Numbered from the stretch's first letter, positions 23,339 to 34,592 are shown. The stretch is DNA of 64,000 nt from Moraxella catarrhalis (GCF_001632285.1 NZ_LWAH01000016.1:248001-312000), one strand, 5' to 3'. The notes: generated from the sequence alone by a model not told the origin. Numbers and translations are program-made.

Positions 23339-23417
23339 AAAATTTGCCTTTACTTGATCATTAAACAGTAAAGGCATTGTTGTGATAAATTGTTGTGATA
23401 AATTGATTTGATCAATT

Positions 23418-25532
23418 TTATTGAACTAACAGCTCTTTGAGTGCGATGACTGTATCACGCACTTTGGCAGCCTCTTCAAATTTTAGCTCACGAGATAATG
23501 CCTGCATTTGTTTTTCTAAGCGAGCGATTTCTTTGGCCAGTAGTTTTGGCGAATGTAGGATGTTTTCATCCACGCCTGCCAATGCTTGAGATAAAACAAT
23601 CTGCACCACTTCAGAAGTTTCGTCATCACCGGTATCAATCTTATCGGTAATGGCACGACTGGCTGATTTTGGTGTGATGCCATGTTCTTGATTAAATGCA
23701 ATTTGTTTGGCACGGCGGCGTTCGGTTTCATCGATGGCTTTTTGCATGCTTGGCGTGATTGTATCTGCATATAAAATTGCCTTGCCATTCACATGGCGAG
23801 CAGCACGCCCAATGGTTTGAATCAGCGACCGTTCTGAGCGTAAAAATCCTTCTTTGTCGGCATCAAAAATTGCCACCAAAGAAACCTCAGGCATATCCAA
23901 TCCTTCACGCAGCAAATTGATACCTACCAAAACATCAAAAATACCCGTACGCAGCTCATGAATGATTTTCATTCGCTCAACTGTGTCAATATCAGAGTGT
24001 AAATAGGCAACCTTAATACCGTATTCTTTTAAATAGCTGGTCAAATCCTCTGCCATGCGTTTGGTCAGTGTGGTAATCAAAACCCGCTCATCGAGTGATT
24101 TTTTTAGGTTAATTTCACCAAGAATATCATCAACTTGGGTTAATACAGGGCGGATTTCAAGTATCGGATCTACAAGACCCGTTGGACGCACGACCTGCTC
24201 AACCACTTGTTCGGATTTTTCAAGCTCATATTGAGCAGGCGTGGCAGAGACAAAAATGGTCGCTGGGGAAATTTTTTCCCATTCTTCAAATTTCATGGGT
24301 CGATTATCCATAGCACTCGGCAAGCGAAACCCATATTGAACAAGCGTTTCTTTGCGGCTTTTATCGCCTTTATACATCGCACCAATCTGAGGCACAGTCA
24401 CATGACTTTCATCAATAAACAGCAGTGCATCTGAGGGAATGTAATCAAATAAAGTTGGCGGTGCTTCACCTGCTGGTCGACCTGACAGATGACGAGAGTA
24501 GTTTTCAATACCATTACAATAACCAAGCTGCCCAATCATCTCAAGATCATACTGTGTACGCTCTTTGATGCGTTGTGCTTCAATGAATTTATCATTAGCA
24601 CAAAAATATTCTAGCCTTTGGGCAAGCTCTTCTTTGATCGTGGCACTGGCAGCTTCTAGCTTATCTTTTGGAGTGACATAATGTGATTTTGGATAAATGG
24701 TAATGCGTGGTACTGATTTGATATTTTTACCCGTCAAGGGGTCAAACCAAGTAATTTTTTCAATTTCATCATCAAACATCTGTATGCGTACTGCCAAGCT
24801 TTCACTTTCAGCAGGATAAATATCCAAAGTTTCGCCACGAATGCGATAAGTCCCTCGCCCAAAATCCAGTTCATTGCGTTCGTATTGTAATTCAACAAGT
24901 CGTTTGATTACCGCATCACGATGCACTCGATCACCAACAACAATATGAAGCAACATTTTTAGGTAGCTTTCAGGATCGCCCAAGCCATAAATTGCCGATA
25001 CTGATGCCACGATGATGGCATCTCGTCGCTCTAATAAGGCACGAGTTGCTGACAGTCGCATTTGGTCAATATGATCGTTAATGGCAGAATCTTTCTCAAT
25101 AAAAGTATCGCTGGCTGGTACATAGGCTTCAGGCTGATAATAATCATAATAACTGACAAAATATTCAACGGCATTATTCGGAAAAAATGCCTTAAATTCA
25201 CCATACAGCTGAGCTGCCAAAGTCTTATTATGTGCCATGATGATGGCAGGACGACCGCACTCGGCAATCACCTTTGCCATGGTGTAGGTTTTACCAGAAC
25301 CTGTCACACCCAACAAAAGTTGACCACGCATGTCCGCTTCAACACCTTTTACAAGCTCGGCGATGGCTTTTGGCTGATCGCCCGATGGCTCAAAATCGGT
25401 TACCATCTCAAATGCTTGACTGGAGATTTGTGTTCCTGAGACATTCACGCCTGTCAGCTGGGCTTTTTCTTGAATTCTACGAGCAAGTTGGTTGGTTTGT
25501 CGTTCGGCTCTGGTCGTTTCGGGCAGTCGCAT
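23418..25532 (-). CDS. uvrB: UvrABC system protein B
   Basis: 704 residues. UvrB is the damage-verifying helicase-like subunit of nucleotide excision repair. Walker A is [17 protein letters not shown] near residue 85; the beta-hairpin follows ([20 protein letters not shown] near 140); [17 protein letters not shown] is the Walker B region near 350; motif VI is [18 protein letters not shown] near 550; the last 35 residues form the UVR domain ([20 protein letters not shown]) that contacts UvrC. The N-terminus has about 20 extra residues rich in Arg/Gln. Confidence 0.96.
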   Translation of the reverse strand: MRLPETTRAERQTNQLARRIQEKAQLTGVNVSGTQISSQAFEMVTDFEPSGDQPKAIAELVKGVEADMRGQLLLGVTGSGKTYTMAKVIAECGRPAIIMAHNKTLAAQLYGEFKAFFPNNAVEYFVSYYDYYQPEAYVPASDTFIEKDSAINDHIDQMRLSATRALLERRDAIIVASVSAIYGLGDPESYLKMLLHIVVGDRVHRDAVIKRLVELQYERNELDFGRGTYRIRGETLDIYPAESESLAVRIQMFDDEIEKITWFDPLTGKNIKSVPRITIYPKSHYVTPKDKLEAASATIKEELAQRLEYFCANDKFIEAQRIKERTQYDLEMIGQLGYCNGIENYSRHLSGRPAGEAPPTLFDYIPSDALLFIDESHVTVPQIGAMYKGDKSRKETLVQYGFRLPSAMDNRPMKFEEWEKISPATIFVSATPAQYELEKSEQVVEQVVRPTGLVDPILEIRPVLTQVDDILGEINLKKSLDERVLITTLTKRMAEDLTSYLKEYGIKVAYLHSDIDTVERMKIIHELRTGIFDVLVGINLLREGLDMPEVSLVAIFDADKEGFLRSERSLIQTIGRAARHVNGKAILYADTITPSMQKAIDETERRRAKQIAFNQEHGITPKSASRAITDKIDTGDDETSEVVQIVLSQALAGVDENILHSPKLLAKEIARLEKQMQALSRELKFEEAAKVRDTVIALKELLVQ

Positions 25533-25570
25533 AATGGATTTTTCTTCTTCTTTAAACAGTTAAATTAATC

Positions 25571-25605
25571 AAACCCCATTACCATGGGGATGATAATGGG
25601 GTTTT
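25571..25605. terminator. Hairpin terminator after mltB-like gene
   Basis: AAACCCCATTA and TAATGGGGTTT make an 11-bp stem followed by T on the plus strand and preceded by A-rich sequence. It separates the transglycosylase gene from uvrB downstream on the minus strand. Confidence 0.7.
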
Positions 25606-25651
25606 GCAAGGGCAATCACTTAACCAAAGGTGGTTAATGACATCAATGAAT

Positions 25652-27058
25652 TTACCAGACCAAATGACCAGCCGTACGCTGGCTGATGAATCCATCTGGT
25701 ATTTGACCATTAGCAGCTTGCCAGCGCGCAAATGCTTGGCGGGTATTACTACCAGCGACACCGTCAATGCCTTGGGTGTCATAGCCTTGTGCAGTTAAGT
25801 TTTTTTGTAAATTGATGATTTGGGTGCGTGATAATGGCTGTTCATGACGTGGCCAAGATTGAACAAGATCATGGCCACCGGCAATTTTTTTGGCAAGCAA
25901 AGAAACACCCAAAGCATAGCTTGAGGAATTGTTATAAACACGAATGACCTCAAAATTTTTGGTGAGTAGCAATGCTGGCCCATATTGACCAGCAGGTAGC
26001 CACAATTGTGCTTCATGTACGCCACCAAAATATTCACCGCTTGCACTGACCAGCCCTAATGCCTTCCACGCATCAAGGCTACGCTTGCTATTTAGCTGTA
26101 AAAAGTCAAACCCAGTTGGTAATCGCACTTCATAAAAAGGCTGTAAGCCACGAATCCAGCCAGCATTTGCCAAATAACTTGCAGTGGAAGTTAAGGCATC
26201 TTGGCGATTCCAAGGGTTTTTTCGACCATTGGCATCACCATCGATACTCTCTTGTATCCATGTCGTTGGGATAAATTGAGTATGTCCCATGCCTCCTGCC
26301 CATGAGCCTTTTAGCTGAGATGCTGCCACATCACCACGCTCAATCATTAAAAGCATCGCAAGTAACTGGTTTTCAGCAAACTCACGGCGGCGACCATCAT
26401 ACGCTAGGCTTGATAACGCACTGACCAAATCCATGCTACCCATGCCAGCACCGTATGATGATTCCATACCCCAAATGGCGGCGGTAATCTCTTTTGGTGT
26501 GCCGTAGATAGATTCAGCTGAGGTTAATATACTCAAATTTTCAGTTAATTTGGATCTGCCTTGGCTGATGCGATTTGAAGAGGCGGCTGATTCGACATAT
26601 TCCCAAGGCATTTTGGTGAATTCAGCTTGACTACGATCCAACTCTATCACACGCTGATTGAGCGTGGCATTACTCATCAATGAATTTAAACTATTGGCAT
26701 TAATACCTTTTGCCAAGGCACGATGAATAAAATCATGTTTCCACTCAGTAAAGGTAGCATAATGACTTTGGCTAGTCATGCTGGGTGTGTTGGTGGGGGC
26801 TGGTTTTTGTACGACGACCGATTTTTGTACCACAACGGATGCAGGTTTGGCGGTCGTAGGCTGAACGGTTGAGGTAGGTACTTTGGTCAAAGCTTGAGCA
26901 GGCACTTGAGCAGGCGGTGCAACCTGTGCAGGATTGGGTGTAACCTGCACAACTTTGATTGGTGCACGCTCATGTGTCACATGAGAAGTACAGGCACTTA
27001 AAAGCACACTGATTGTCATGACAGATAATGCCCAATGGGTGGCAGACTGATTTTTCAT
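25652..27058 (-). CDS. Lytic murein transglycosylase (MltB family) lipoprotein
   Basis: 468 residues from ATG 27058 (MKNQSATHW) with GGAAG ahead. It cleaves peptidoglycan glycan strands to anhydromuropeptides. The signal peptide ends in the lipobox LLSAC near residue 24, so it is anchored in the outer membrane. A Pro/Gln/Val/Thr-rich linker of about 80 residues follows. The SLT_2 catalytic domain (about 100-390) has the catalytic Glu in AIWGMESSYGAGMG, and GSWAGGMGHTQFIPTTW. A peptidoglycan-binding domain (QIINLQKNLTAQGYDTQGID) closes the protein. It is flanked by terminators, so it is monocistronic. Confidence 0.9.
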   Translation of the reverse strand: MKNQSATHWALSVMTISVLLSACTSHVTHERAPIKVVQVTPNPAQVAPPAQVPAQALTKVPTSTVQPTTAKPASVVVQKSVVVQKPAPTNTPSMTSQSHYATFTEWKHDFIHRALAKGINANSLNSLMSNATLNQRVIELDRSQAEFTKMPWEYVESAASSNRISQGRSKLTENLSILTSAESIYGTPKEITAAIWGMESSYGAGMGSMDLVSALSSLAYDGRRREFAENQLLAMLLMIERGDVAASQLKGSWAGGMGHTQFIPTTWIQESIDGDANGRKNPWNRQDALTSTASYLANAGWIRGLQPFYEVRLPTGFDFLQLNSKRSLDAWKALGLVSASGEYFGGVHEAQLWLPAGQYGPALLLTKNFEVIRVYNNSSSYALGVSLLAKKIAGGHDLVQSWPRHEQPLSRTQIINLQKNLTAQGYDTQGIDGVAGSNTRQAFARWQAANGQIPDGFISQRTAGHLVW

Positions 27059-27145
27059 AAATACTTCCAAAAATAATCTCATTTTACCAATCACAATAGG
27101 CATCATCACTCAAGTGTTTAAACACATCAATAAAAATATTGTGAT

Positions 27146-27179
27146 AAAAAGCACCGAGAAGCTATTTTTGGTGCTTTTT
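27146..27179. terminator. Bidirectional terminator after purF
   Basis: AAAAAGCACC and GGTGCTTTTT pair over 10 positions around a 14-base loop; there are T-rich ends on both strands. It closes the pyrD-cvpA-purF operon. Confidence 0.8.
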
Positions 27180-27217
27180 AGTGGTTAAAATTTTGGTTTA
27201 TTTCAATGACATTTCAA

Positions 27218-28747
27218 TTAAACTGCAGATACGCCCGTCATATCAACGGGTGTATCGACGACGGTGACACCTTTATCTTTGACAGCGTCATTTCTTTTAT
27301 TTTGAAGATCGGTTAAATAAACTTCATCAATATCGCCTGCAATATATTTACCATCAAAAACCGAACAATCAAAGCCGTCAACTTGGCTGTGTTTGGTGTC
27401 TTTGACCGCTTCGATCAAATCACCTAAGTCTTGGAAAATTAAACGATCGGCACCGATAATCTCGCACACTTCTTCAACACTACGGCCTGATGAAATCAGC
27501 TCACCACGCACAGGCATATCAATGCCATAAACATTGGGGTACATGACTGGCGGCGCTGCCGACGCAAAAAAGACTTTTTTAGCACCTGCATCTCGAGCCA
27601 TCTGAATAATCTCATAGCAGGTAGTACCACGAACGATTGAATCATCGACCAAAAGCACATTTTTGTTTTTAAATTCTAATGGTACGGCATTTAATTTTTG
27701 GCGGACGCTTTTTTTGCGCTGCTGCTGACCTGGCATGATAAAGGTGCGGCCAATATAGCGATTTTTATTAAAGCCCTCACGGTATTTGACATTTAAGCGA
27801 ACCGCAAGCTCTAACGCAGAATTTCTTGAGGTATCTGGAATCGGTATGACCACATCAATCCCATGATCTTCACCCCATTCACGCAAAATTTGATCGGCTA
27901 ATTTTTCGCCCATACGCATTCTTGCCTTGTGGACGGAGATATTATCAATAATAGAATCAGGGCGAGCAAAATACACATATTCAAAGATACAAGGCGTGTA
28001 TTGACCTTTTTCGATAGGTACACACTGATGCGTGTGAATGCTGTGGTTTAGATCAATAAAAATCGCTTCACCAGGTGCGATATCTCTGACTATCTCAAAG
28101 CCAAGCGCTTGTAATGCGACTGACTCTGATGCGACCATATATTCTATGCCTTTTTCGGTCAATCGGCGTCCATAGACCAATGGACGAATGCCATTAGGAT
28201 CACGAAATGCCACCAAACCGTGACCTGTAATCAAAGCCACCACACCAAACGCACCTTGACAGCGTTTATACAGCTTAGTCAGTGCCTCAAAGATATCATC
28301 AGATTCTAAAGCAGGCTTGGTAAATTTTTGAAGTTCGTGGGCAAAAATATTAAGCAAAACTTCAGAATCTGACTGAGTATTGAGATGACGGCGATCTTCT
28401 TCGTACAGCTCACGCGCCAATTTTTCGGCATTGGTTAAGTTGCCATTATGTGCCAAAGCAATGCCATAAGGGGAATTGACATATAAGGGCTGAGCTTCTG
28501 CGGTACTAGAAGTTCCTGCGGTAGGATAGCGTACATGACCGATACCACAATTGCCCACCAAGCGTGTCATATGTTGATTTAAGAATACATCACGCACCAT
28601 ACCATTATCTTTACGCAGATAGAGGCGATTGTCTTTTAAGGTGACAATACCCGCCGCATCTTGACCACGGTGCTGTAGCATGGTTAAACCATCATACAAT
28701 GTTTGATTGACAGGTTCATGCGCCATAACGCCGATTACACCACACAT
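27218..28747 (-). CDS. purF: Amidophosphoribosyltransferase
   Basis: 509 residues. It makes 5-phosphoribosylamine from PRPP and glutamine, the first committed step of purine synthesis. Cys2 in [12 protein letters not shown] is the glutaminase nucleophile (after Met removal); [13 protein letters not shown] follows; the PRPP-binding loop is [18 protein letters not shown] near residue 365. Ribosome site GGAG. It follows cvpA by 65 bases, the usual cvpA-purF order, with pyrD ahead, so purine and pyrimidine synthesis are linked in one operon. A PurR operator is not obvious. Confidence 0.96.
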   Translation of the reverse strand: MCGVIGVMAHEPVNQTLYDGLTMLQHRGQDAAGIVTLKDNRLYLRKDNGMVRDVFLNQHMTRLVGNCGIGHVRYPTAGTSSTAEAQPLYVNSPYGIALAHNGNLTNAEKLARELYEEDRRHLNTQSDSEVLLNIFAHELQKFTKPALESDDIFEALTKLYKRCQGAFGVVALITGHGLVAFRDPNGIRPLVYGRRLTEKGIEYMVASESVALQALGFEIVRDIAPGEAIFIDLNHSIHTHQCVPIEKGQYTPCIFEYVYFARPDSIIDNISVHKARMRMGEKLADQILREWGEDHGIDVVIPIPDTSRNSALELAVRLNVKYREGFNKNRYIGRTFIMPGQQQRKKSVRQKLNAVPLEFKNKNVLLVDDSIVRGTTCYEIIQMARDAGAKKVFFASAAPPVMYPNVYGIDMPVRGELISSGRSVEEVCEIIGADRLIFQDLGDLIEAVKDTKHSQVDGFDCSVFDGKYIAGDIDEVYLTDLQNKRNDAVKDKGVTVVDTPVDMTGVSAV

Positions 28748-28812
28748 AGTTACTCCAAATTATTGATAACAATAAGTTAATAATTATTAAAAATTGATGT
28801 TAAATGATATTA

Positions 28813-29325
28813 TCATCGTTGATTTTTATAGGGATTTTCCAGCTGATTCCAAGTACTATCAAATGCCTTATGTAAGAAATTCTTTGCCATTGGTGCATAA
28901 GGCAATAGGCTTGGAACAAGTACAGATGACTGAGCAGCAGGTGTTAGCATTAATATCGGAGAGATGATACTTAGGACAATCAAAACCTTTAACATGCCAG
29001 TGGCGGCACCAAATACACTGCCGCCAATACGATCCAAAAATCCCAATTTTAATGCCTTAAATGAGCGTGATAATAGGCTAGCAACTGTGCCGACAAGTAA
29101 AACAGTGATCAGCATGATGACAATAAACGCCATGGCAACTTGTAAAACTGGGTTGTCAATCCATGGGGCAAATATATGAGAAAAACTATTTGCTGTTTTT
29201 GATGCAACCACTAAGGCAATAAACCACGATAACAGCATTGCCATGCTTTTTATCATGCCAACAGTAAAACCACGCCAAATACCCAAAAGCACAACAATGC
29301 TGATAATAATGTCAATCACATTCAT
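28813..29325 (-). CDS. cvpA: CvpA family inner-membrane protein
   Basis: 170 residues from ATG 29325 (MNVIDIIISIVVLLGIWRGF). CvpA proteins are inner-membrane proteins first linked to colicin V production and later to envelope stress tolerance; their exact role is unclear. Four hydrophobic segments are visible: about 3-20, 28-45, 62-85 and 100-120, with the family's FLDRIGGSVFGAATGMLKVL near 95-115. It starts 4 bases after the pyrD stop and comes before purF. Confidence 0.85.
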   Translation of the reverse strand: MNVIDIIISIVVLLGIWRGFTVGMIKSMAMLLSWFIALVVASKTANSFSHIFAPWIDNPVLQVAMAFIVIMLITVLLVGTVASLLSRSFKALKLGFLDRIGGSVFGAATGMLKVLIVLSIISPILMLTPAAQSSVLVPSLLPYAPMAKNFLHKAFDSTWNQLENPYKNQR

Positions 29326-29329
29326 AGGA

Positions 29330-30355
29330 TTATCCGTAGCGATCACCTGAGAGTGCCTGAACGCAATCCGTCACAAGCCCAGGACCTTTATAAATTAGCC
29401 CAGAGTACAACTGAACCGCCTTAGCACCTGCATGAAGTTTTTTGACAGCAAGTTCGCCTGTCTCAATACCACCCACGCCAATCAAATCGACTTTATCAGC
29501 GATACGGTCTGCAAATTGGGATAAAATCAGCGTACTTTGGTGATTGACAGGACGACCCGATAACCCACCCGCTTCTTCTCCATGACGAAAACCTTCAACG
29601 CCTGTGCGTGATAAGGTGGTATTTGTTGCAATCAAACCATCAATCTCAAAATCAATCACTGTGCGAGAAATGTCATCAATCTGACTTAAATCTAAATCAG
29701 GTGCAATCTTCAATGCCAAAGGTACATAAAATCCATAGTCATTGGCTAAGCGTAACTGACAGTTTTTTATGCCATCAAGTAGTTGTGATAAGGCATCGCC
29801 ACTTTGTAAATTACGCAAATTTTTGGTATTGGGGCTTGAAATATTAATCGTGATATAGCTGGCATATGGATAAACACGCTCAAGACAATAAATATAATCA
29901 TCAAGTGCATTTTCAACAGGCGTCGTGGCATTTTTACCGATATTGATACCAAGAACACCTTGATACTTTGCCTGTTCAATATTATCAATCATCACATCCA
30001 CGCCATGATTATTAAATCCCATTCGATTAATAATACCGTTCGCTTCTTTGATGCGGAATAAACGAGGTTTGTCGTTACCCATTTGAGGCTTTGGGGTGAC
30101 CGTACCAATTTCCAAAAACCCAAATCCCAGCTCACTTAGGGCATCAATATACGCCCCATTTTTATCCAAACCTGCCGCCAAGCCCACTGGGTTTAATAAA
30201 GAAATACCCATGCACTCAGTCGGTAGCGCCTGCTTAGCATACACAAAACCCAAAAGATGTGCTTTGTTGGCAGATTCAAGCATCTGAAGCGTTTTTTCGT
30301 GAGCTTGCTCAGGATTCATACTAAATAATAACGGACGCAACAGTGCATAAGGCAT
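29330..30355 (-). CDS. pyrD: Dihydroorotate dehydrogenase (class 2, quinone)
   Basis: 341 residues from ATG 30355 ([11 protein letters not shown]), chosen because AAGGA lies 7 bases ahead. This FMN enzyme oxidises dihydroorotate to orotate at the inner membrane using quinones. The N-terminal amphipathic helix (residues 1-35) is the membrane-contact part of class 2. [20 protein letters not shown] near 55, [17 protein letters not shown] near 177, the catalytic Ser within that loop, and [20 protein letters not shown] near 290 are diagnostic. First gene of the pyrD-cvpA-purF group. Confidence 0.95.
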   Translation of the reverse strand: MPYALLRPLLFSMNPEQAHEKTLQMLESANKAHLLGFVYAKQALPTECMGISLLNPVGLAAGLDKNGAYIDALSELGFGFLEIGTVTPKPQMGNDKPRLFRIKEANGIINRMGFNNHGVDVMIDNIEQAKYQGVLGINIGKNATTPVENALDDYIYCLERVYPYASYITINISSPNTKNLRNLQSGDALSQLLDGIKNCQLRLANDYGFYVPLALKIAPDLDLSQIDDISRTVIDFEIDGLIATNTTLSRTGVEGFRHGEEAGGLSGRPVNHQSTLILSQFADRIADKVDLIGVGGIETGELAVKKLHAGAKAVQLYSGLIYKGPGLVTDCVQALSGDRYG

Positions 30356-30395
30356 AAACACTTCCTTAAACCATCAAATATGAAATTAAAATTAT

Positions 30396-30989
30396 CTAAT
30401 TATAGCATAAATAATCAAAATCAGTCGGTGTTTTATTTTTGCTTAAGTGACACGCCATCTCAAAATCTAATAATGCTTTTTTAATGGCAACACCACCTGT
30501 ATAACCACCCAAACCCCCATCAGATGCAACCACTCGGTGACAAGGAACGATTAGGCTTAAAGGATTTTTGCCATTGGCATTGGCACAGGCGCGAAACGCT
30601 TTGGGTTTATCAATGAGTGTGGCAAGCTTGGCATAGCTGATGGTCTGACCATAATCAATCGTCAACAGTGCCGCCCAAACCTGTTGCTGAAATTGAGTGC
30701 CATAAGAAAAATCAAGCGGTATGCTAAAGTTCCTGCGAGTACCATCAAAGTACTCATTAAGCTGCTCGGTGGTCTGTAAAAGAATCGCCTGATCGGGCTG
30801 ATTGATATCTAATTGGGATGGTTTTATAAATATCGCATGCTGATTGGCTTGATTGAGCAGTTTTTGGGTTTTGATATCTTGCCAATCAAGTAAAATCAGC
30901 TTACCGTGACTGGCAGTTAGGTGCATGGTTGGCAAATCAGGTAAAAAACTTGGTGGATGATAGTTAGTGCTAACTGCTTTTGCCATCAT
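30396..30989 (-). CDS. ogt: Methylated-DNA-protein-cysteine methyltransferase
   Basis: 197 residues. It removes alkyl groups from O6-alkylguanine onto its own cysteine and is used once. The active site is SLIVPCHRVVASDGGLGGYT, near residue 150, with the acceptor Cys in PCHRV. The DNA-binding helix (QQQVWAALLTIDYGQTISYA) and the RACANANGKNPL segment precede it. Its start overlaps the ftsY stop by 4 bases (ATGA), so the two are coupled. The symbol ogt rather than ada is chosen because there is no AraC-type domain. Confidence 0.88.
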   Translation of the reverse strand: MMAKAVSTNYHPPSFLPDLPTMHLTASHGKLILLDWQDIKTQKLLNQANQHAIFIKPSQLDINQPDQAILLQTTEQLNEYFDGTRRNFSIPLDFSYGTQFQQQVWAALLTIDYGQTISYAKLATLIDKPKAFRACANANGKNPLSLIVPCHRVVASDGGLGGYTGGVAIKKALLDFEMACHLSKNKTPTDFDYLCYN

Positions 30990-31927
30990 TCTTCTTTTTC
31001 CAAAAGTGCATCAACAAAATCTTTTGGCTTAAATGGCTGTAGGTCGTCAATACCCTCTCCAACGCCGATAAAACGGATGGGAATATCCGTATTTTGGGCG
31101 ATATTAAATACCACACCACCTTTGGCTGTCCCATCTAGCTTTGTAATACTGATGCCAGTTAAATTCACTGCTTCTGAAAATACTTGCACTTGATTGATGG
31201 CGTTTTGACCTGTGCCTGCATCTAGCACGATCATCGTCTCATGCGGAGCAGTTTCGTCGCCCTTTTTCATCACACGCACAACCTTTTCAAGTTCATTCAT
31301 CAGATGCGTTTTATTTTGTAGGCGTCCTGCTGTATCAGCGATAAGCACATCAATGCCCTTTGCCTTGGCAGACTGCATGGCATCAAAAATCACCGAAGCA
31401 CTGTCTGAGCCATGACCTTGAGCGATGACAGCAATGCCATTTCGCTCACCCCAAATTTGTAGCTGCTCGGTGGCGGCGGCTCGAAAAGTGTCGCCAGCGG
31501 CAAGCATGACCGACTTACCCTCATTTTGTAAACGCTTGGCAAGCTTACCGATTGTGGTGGTCTTACCAACACCATTGACACCCACCATCAAAATGACATA
31601 GGGCTTTTTGGTGGTATCAATAATCAAAGGTGCAACTTTTGGCGTCAAAATGTCGGTCAACTCGGTTTTGAGTGCTTTATACAAAGCATGCGAGTAAATC
31701 AAATCGCCACGCGCGGTCTGCTCGGTGAGATTTTTGATAATGCGATTGGTGGCATTGACACCAATATCAGCAACCAGTAGCTGATCTTCAACTTCCTCAA
31801 GCAGCTCATCATCAATCTGTTTGCCACCAACCAAGACATTAACCAGCCCTTCTGATAGGTTTTTACTTGACTTTGATAGTCCAGCTTTCATGCGGGAAAA
31901 CCAGCCACCTTTTTCGTTTTCGCTCAT
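30986..31927 (-). CDS. ftsY: Signal recognition particle receptor
   Basis: 313 residues. FtsY is the SRP receptor GTPase that delivers ribosomes making membrane proteins to the translocon. The N-terminal four-helix bundle (about 5-95) is followed by the NG domain: G1 loop ILMVGVNGVGKTTTIGKLAK near 112-131, DTFRAAATEQL, DVLIADTAGRLQNK near 195, and TKLDGTAKGGVVFN near 265. The long acidic A domain of E. coli FtsY is nearly absent, so this is the short form. Ogt overlaps its 3' end. Confidence 0.95.
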   Translation of the reverse strand: MSENEKGGWFSRMKAGLSKSSKNLSEGLVNVLVGGKQIDDELLEEVEDQLLVADIGVNATNRIIKNLTEQTARGDLIYSHALYKALKTELTDILTPKVAPLIIDTTKKPYVILMVGVNGVGKTTTIGKLAKRLQNEGKSVMLAAGDTFRAAATEQLQIWGERNGIAVIAQGHGSDSASVIFDAMQSAKAKGIDVLIADTAGRLQNKTHLMNELEKVVRVMKKGDETAPHETMIVLDAGTGQNAINQVQVFSEAVNLTGISITKLDGTAKGGVVFNIAQNTDIPIRFIGVGEGIDDLQPFKPKDFVDALLEKEE

Positions 31928-32054
31928 ATCCTTACCTACATTTTATGATTTTGTTCAATGATTTTGATTGTAGCACAAATTTACCCAAAATTCATTACAC
32001 AAAAACCTTAAAACCTATCATAACATGCTTGGGGATCGGTGGTATTAGCTGATA

Positions 32055-34178
32055 TTAGGCCATGTTTTGTAATGATTCGCCTAAGATCACGCCACCATCA
32101 TTTTTGGTAATCATGACTGTCGCTGAGCGCGGTACGCGTCCGCCTGGAACCGCACCCCAAGTCACATCAGGGCTGTCTTCGCCAGGATGCTGGATATTGA
32201 TGAATAAGGTTTTGAAGTCAGGTGTCATGGTGATGCCTGTGACCTCACAGCCTTTTGGACCCACAAAGAATCTTTTTAGGGTATCATTAGTCGCCATTGC
32301 ACCCACAGGCGTATTACGTCCTGTGGTTGTGGTCATGATTTTACCATCACCCACATGGCTAGGCAGCGCTGCAAGTAGCATACAGTTGGTAGTTTTGGTA
32401 TAAGCACTGTCATCCGTTTGAATCCACAAGACACCACGTGGATCAAAATACAAGCCATCTGGAGAAGACAAGTCATTTTCAGCAGATAGATTGGATAAGT
32501 TTTGCTCAGTCAAATCATTTGGCGCAGCAAACAAATACACATCCCAATCAAACGCTGTTGCGGTATGCTCACCGCGCTCACGCCAGCGAACGATATGACC
32601 ATGTTGGTTGCCTTTGTTGTTATAGCTTCTTGGGTTGGCGGCATCGGTAGCTTCAACTGTACGCTTTGAGTTGTTGGTCAAAGTCACATAAACTTCGCCT
32701 GTGATCGGACTGACCGAGATCCACTCAGGACGGTCCATCTTGGTTGCGCCTACGCTGTCGGCCGCCAAGCGAGCATTGATGACAACATCGGCTTGGTCTT
32801 TGAACGGATAATCTTTATGATTGACTTTACCATAAGACAGCTCACGCCATTCACCTGTACCATCTGTATTAAACACAGCAACATACAGCGTGCCATTGTT
32901 CATGTATTTATCGCCTGCTTTTAGGCCTTTGCCCACATCGCTTGGTGACCATTTGGCTTTAGAGACAAATTTATAAATGTACTCACCGCGCGCATCATCA
33001 CCCATATAAAAGACCACAGGCTTGCCAGCGACAGGCGGTACAAAGGCACAGTTTTCATGAGCAAAGCGCCCCAGGCTTGTGCGCTTTACTGCGCGAGCTT
33101 TTGGATCAAATGGATCAATTTCTACGATGTATCCAAAGCCATTAAACCCGTTACGATAATCAGCACTTGCGTCATTGGCTTTGGCAGTGGCTTCCCAGCG
33201 ACTGAATTCATCAGTTACAATGCCTTCTTTATCGTCAGCAGTGTGCCACAAATAGCCGCCGCCTGTGCTGTTTTCTTTTAAGCCATAGCGAGCCAGTGCG
33301 ACATCTGCTTGGGTGCCGATTTTGGCTTTGTCTTCACCGCGTGCAAAGACATTTAAAAAGTTTTCTTCGGTGGTTAGATAAGTGCCCCATGGTGACATAC
33401 CTGAACCACATTGGTTATTGATGCCCCAAGTGCTTTTGCCTGATTTGTCAAATTTGGTGATAAGCATTTTACTACCTGCTGCTGCACCTGCAAAATCTAC
33501 CGTCGTTGCACTTGAAAAACGCTTATTAAATGGTGAGTTTTTGACCATTTCATAGCGATCGCCTGTCTTTCTTAGCTCAACCACAGTCACGCCATGAGCG
33601 TTAGCATCGCGACGCACATCCATAGCAAGGCGTTTTTTTCGATAAATCGGCGCGGCATTGTTATCTTCCTGTGTAAAGAAACCCATTGGGTGTAGATTTT
33701 CGTTGGTATATTCATGGTTGATTGCCAACAAAGCACGATTTGATTGATTGGGATCAAATTTGCCGTTGACCATGCCATAAAAATGCATACCGTCGTGGTT
33801 ATCGCCCATGCGATACAAAAATGATTCGCCTGAATGTTCGCGGTTGTCACGGAACGCTTCGATGCCATCGATCAGCGGCTCACCCAAATGCAAAAATGCA
33901 CGCGCCGTGTAGCCTTCGGCAACTTTCATGTCATTGCCTGTATAATGAGGTACGGCTTTGAATTGAAGTTTTGTTGGGCGTGCCAAATTTGTTTTCGTTG
34001 GTGCCGTGGTGGAATTTGTGCTCGCCATCAAAGGCAATGAGCCAAACATGGCAGCAGCCGTCAAGCCTGCACCACCTTTTAAAATGGTGCGGCGTGACAC
34101 GGTTTGATTTAGGATATCAGCAAAGCTTGGGTTGCTGGTTGAGTTTGAGTCTTCGATAAAATCGTGTGGGTTATTCAT
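32055..34178 (-). CDS. PhoX family alkaline phosphatase, Tat-exported
   Basis: 707 residues from ATG 34178 (MNNPHDFIED) with AAGGA ahead. PhoX enzymes are Ca/Fe phosphomonoesterases of the periplasm. The twin-arginine motif SRRTILKGGAGLTAAAMFGS lies near residues 30-50 with the cleavage region LPLMAS. Typical PhoX words include GDNHDGMHFYGM, ALLAINHEYTN, NQCGSGMSPWGTYLTTEENF, LGRFAHENCAFV, YMGDDARGEYIYKFVS, and PDGLYFDPRGVLWIQTDDSA, which carry the metal and phosphate ligands. Gene is divergent from the lipoprotein/M16 operon. A pho box was not clearly seen. Confidence 0.88.
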   Translation of the reverse strand: MNNPHDFIEDSNSTSNPSFADILNQTVSRRTILKGGAGLTAAAMFGSLPLMASTNSTTAPTKTNLARPTKLQFKAVPHYTGNDMKVAEGYTARAFLHLGEPLIDGIEAFRDNREHSGESFLYRMGDNHDGMHFYGMVNGKFDPNQSNRALLAINHEYTNENLHPMGFFTQEDNNAAPIYRKKRLAMDVRRDANAHGVTVVELRKTGDRYEMVKNSPFNKRFSSATTVDFAGAAAGSKMLITKFDKSGKSTWGINNQCGSGMSPWGTYLTTEENFLNVFARGEDKAKIGTQADVALARYGLKENSTGGGYLWHTADDKEGIVTDEFSRWEATAKANDASADYRNGFNGFGYIVEIDPFDPKARAVKRTSLGRFAHENCAFVPPVAGKPVVFYMGDDARGEYIYKFVSKAKWSPSDVGKGLKAGDKYMNNGTLYVAVFNTDGTGEWRELSYGKVNHKDYPFKDQADVVINARLAADSVGATKMDRPEWISVSPITGEVYVTLTNNSKRTVEATDAANPRSYNNKGNQHGHIVRWRERGEHTATAFDWDVYLFAAPNDLTEQNLSNLSAENDLSSPDGLYFDPRGVLWIQTDDSAYTKTTNCMLLAALPSHVGDGKIMTTTTGRNTPVGAMATNDTLKRFFVGPKGCEVTGITMTPDFKTLFINIQHPGEDSPDVTWGAVPGGRVPRSATVMITKNDGGVILGESLQNMA

Positions 34179-34380
34179 CTGTATTTCCTTAGGCTTGCCA
34201 TAGTAAGCTGGCTTGGTGAATGCCGTTATCTTAGCAAGCAAGCATGACAGATTAGTGACTGATTCATGACAGATTTATGACAGAGATTAAGCAGTTTTTG
34301 TTTGACAAAATTTTCATTTGATAAGCATTTATTACTCAATGTAGATAATCTGTGACATTTGGCTTTAGTGTTGTGTTTTT

Positions 34381-34401
34381 GATGATGATTATCATTATAA
34401 T
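34381..34401 (+). promoter_or_regulatory. Fur box overlapping a -10 element
   Basis: 34381-34399 (GATGATGATTATCATTATA) agrees with the E. coli 19-base Fur consensus at 16 positions. TATAAT at 34396-34401 overlaps its right end, so Fur-Fe would block the promoter. A weak -35 (TTGTGT at 34371-34376) sits 19 bases upstream. It controls the small lipoprotein and M16 genes, and perhaps the divergent phosphatase. Confidence 0.7.
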
Positions 34402-34459
34402 ACTTAGGTCATCAAAATAATGGTCAGATGATTTAGCGATAATTTAGCTGGAGTGATTT

Positions 34460-34573
34460 ATGAATGACTTATTAAAAAGTTGCTTACTGATGATATTTGC
34501 TTTGACAGTCATCGGCTGTGCCAGTGTTTCACCGACAGCATCGGTGATGATTGGCGGTACAACCACATTATAA
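34460..34573 (+). CDS. 37-residue lipoprotein
   Basis: Starts ATG 34460 with ribosome site GGAG 6 bases ahead and ends TAA 34573. The product MNDLLKSCLLMIFALTVIGC and then ASVSPTASVM... has a Lys near the start, a hydrophobic core and a lipobox VIGC, leaving about 18 mature residues after the lipidated Cys. Such tiny lipoproteins are easily missed. It lies 19 bases before the first M16 gene and shares its Fur-controlled promoter. It may help anchor or assemble the peptidase pair, but that is inference from position. Confidence 0.65.
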   Translation: MNDLLKSCLLMIFALTVIGCASVSPTASVMIGGTTTL

Positions 34574-34592
34574 AACAAAATAAGGATATACT